From: JADHUC01 sp964617665
GTDB lineage: Bacteria > Planctomycetota > Planctomycetia > Pirellulales > Pirellulaceae
Direction of reading: 5' to 3'
Assembly (NCBI GenBank): GCA_964617665.1
Contig: CAZUAH010000634.1
Location: forward strand, 1 to 7,675
DNA: 7,675 nt
The stretch's first letter is position 1. Every line of letters begins with the position of its first letter. The position numbers and the translations under genes are program-made. Positions 7,601 to 7,675 of this stretch are shown here, in pieces. Under the pieces are notes generated by a model. The model was not told the DNA's origin. It was given only the letters and a program-made list of their open reading frames with translations, and did no database searches.

Positions 7601-7629
7601 CCGAGCGAACGGACTGGGCGACCCCCTAG
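4621..7629 (+). CDS. Exported heparinase II/III-like polysaccharide lyase
   Basis: A 1002-residue protein from the ATG at 4621. The hydrophobic core of the signal peptide is at 42-60 (LAAAAIFLLLAAASSVTLA, cleavage near 60), after an unusually long n-region holding a repeat-encoded insert (residues 17-40). Residues 64-228 look like a jelly-roll carbohydrate-binding domain, ending in VWFDNIRLF. Residues 245-318 are an Fn3-like segment (PPMFNWP...GTWYWRVW...GWSD) typical of DUF4962. An alpha-toroid domain covers about 327-650, and the Hepar_II_III beta-sandwich begins near 664 (HYRHVGVAIF). From memory of Pedobacter heparinase II, likely catalytic residues are H505 (EANNHAWLR), Y558 (EGVSYWGYG) and H697 (GHQHPDQNH), and likely zinc ligands H699, D717 (AIDGGYYD) and H739 (LAHNTLLVDG). 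All are present, so the enzyme is probably active, cleaving an acidic polysaccharide by beta-elimination; the sugar cannot be named (heparin-like, alginate-like or another uronic polymer). It acts in the periplasm or outside the cell. Confidence 0.88.
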   Translation: MRRTFAESQVPDVAKGREGEAPAEPRIGARNSAQRELRPPKLAAAAIFLLLAAASSVTLASEASLFLIDFERGAEVATYDGLDVGDLEAGIVEGGPDGKGHCLRLHNATPATACPLRIRRPIEVQKNLILSFDYRVEIEPGYEGSYLGMSWFVDGEQWFWTSDEFSAEWRHAEVQIARLRSSSGKVIRPGLKFSHVQLYGRVKEVTEVRTATKARMTVWFDNIRLFTGLPKSTLTDRTRDSTSNPPMFNWPRSDQPVRQKLQYSKSPGFPDDASTTVELTNNFFTPKKPIETGTWYWRVWTETDLSEGWSDIERTVVLPEAHRFVTDPVLTEDLRRLPRPRLLPVAKLAESNVTEERKAQLVKNARRLYDQGVPEHPGPHVPGDPRWPTWIDWYGNVAGKITGGTGRRLERIAQYAMLTQNEEVIEWAKQMALDACSWDPEGGSAMRRGDIGAHHLLRGLNWCYDACRETMTEGERDRLRNVIVQRTNQFYRSLNPFRRGEANNHAWLRAFGVAESGIVLAGDHDLAGEWVEYVRQLYVGRFLCCLGYQGDNNEGVSYWGYGLMFIVDYADMMKAVCRIDLYQHPWLKQTTRFPMYCAPPNAWAVSFADTGMPNHGVRGPAQTHRVRDLAIRTRDPYALWYSGQREPIDGLTPREPVDLPPSIHYRHVGVAIFNTSLIDGRDGVTVAMHSGPYFAGHQHPDQNHFVIHAYGEKLAIDGGYYDWYGSPHFKAYSMQTLAHNTLLVDGEGQAVCKPGADGRVAAYFDSPGYGYVVGDASDPDVYGGRLNRFDRRILFIKPGFVIVHDLVASDAAARYDWMLHAIVPIELDTGTKSFSIRCKEAALHGRFFSPANVGLEVKKGFPAEPVNRYSTDPVPSENYFPESILRATPAEKTAEEEFFAAMQIQRLGADAQPRAKMDRLDADGAHAVHLQCGDRTHLILSRNRGAEGTIRSADLETDGQAAAIELAADGRVLRAMATDAGFLRYKGQMLFEEAERTDWATP
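4670..4740. repeat. EGEAPAEP-type palindromic repeat inside the lyase signal peptide region
   Basis: Two 25-base arms (4670-4694 and 4716-4740) are reverse complements at 23 of 25 positions, around a 21-base loop. The two differences are a G-U wobble (4680/4730) and a C-A mismatch (4689/4721). The left arm begins GGGAGGGCGAGGCTCCC and the right arm ends GCTTCGCCCTCCC. Read in the frame of the lyase gene the left arm encodes EGEAPAEP and the right arm ends in RPP. Because the element is palindromic, the minus strand of the right arm also reads EGEAPAEP. From memory this peptide is frequent in planctomycete proteins as the trace of a dispersed repeat. No transposase is nearby. A short CCAAG occurs at both flanks (4661-4665 and 4739-4743) but is too short to call a target duplication. 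Confidence 0.8.
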
Positions 7630-7675
7630 GGGAGATGAACTATCGGAGGAAACGCAGGGAAAATCGCCCCAATGG

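Noticed and set aside
7623..7632. CCCCTAGGGG palindrome over the stop codon of the lyase gene as a terminator
   Set aside because: It is a 10-base self-complementary site with no loop and no T-run, too short to support a terminator call.
7635..7675. Possible start of a further plus-strand gene (ATG at 7635 or 7672, GGAGG nearby)
   Set aside because: At most 13 codons are visible. The GGGGAG before 7635 is too close to the ATG, and the sites before 7672 (AGGGA 11 bases, GGAGGA 21 bases away) are poorly spaced, so no call is possible.

Overview
The window looks like chromosomal DNA from a planctomycete, probably of the Pirellula/Rhodopirellula type. The reasons are the moderately GC-rich sequence, a set of genes that are nearly all exported, a neutral-ceramidase-like enzyme fused to a LamG domain, a large heparinase II/III-like lyase, mostly weak ribosome binding sites, and an inverted repeat encoding EGEAPAEP. 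From memory, that peptide recurs in many unrelated planctomycete proteins. The assignment is inferred from gene content; the window holds no rRNA or other marker gene.

Layout. Bases 3-689 (+) are the 3' part of a beta-propeller gene with Reg_prop-like blades, whose 5' end lies outside the window. After 72 bases follows a complete gene (762-2228, +) for an exported type 1 periplasmic binding protein of the LivJ/branched-chain amino acid class. It has an unusual N-terminal extension and a CCDRC cysteine cluster. It converges on a minus-strand gene (2318-4462) for a 714-residue exported neutral-ceramidase-like protein with a C-terminal LamG/jelly-roll domain. Two small hairpins lie at this convergent junction. 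A divergent intergenic region (4463-4620) carries a good ribosome binding site for the minus-strand gene and an extended -10 promoter for the plus-strand gene. The last gene (4621-7629, +) encodes a 1002-residue exported polysaccharide lyase of the heparinase II/III type. The 46 bases after it hold nothing I can assign.

How the genes fit together. The ceramidase-like protein and the lyase are divergent and both exported, so they may act together on extracellular glycoconjugates or polysaccharides, but no substrate can be read from the sequence. The propeller and binding-protein genes probably form an operon-like pair of exported or surface proteins. No ABC permease or ATPase gene is present, so transport by the binding protein is unproven.

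The most unusual feature is the 71-base inverted repeat (4670-4740). It lies in frame between the start codon and the hydrophobic core of the lyase's signal peptide, giving that peptide an abnormally long n-region. I found no CRISPR array, tRNA, rRNA, transposase, integrase or recognisable defence system.
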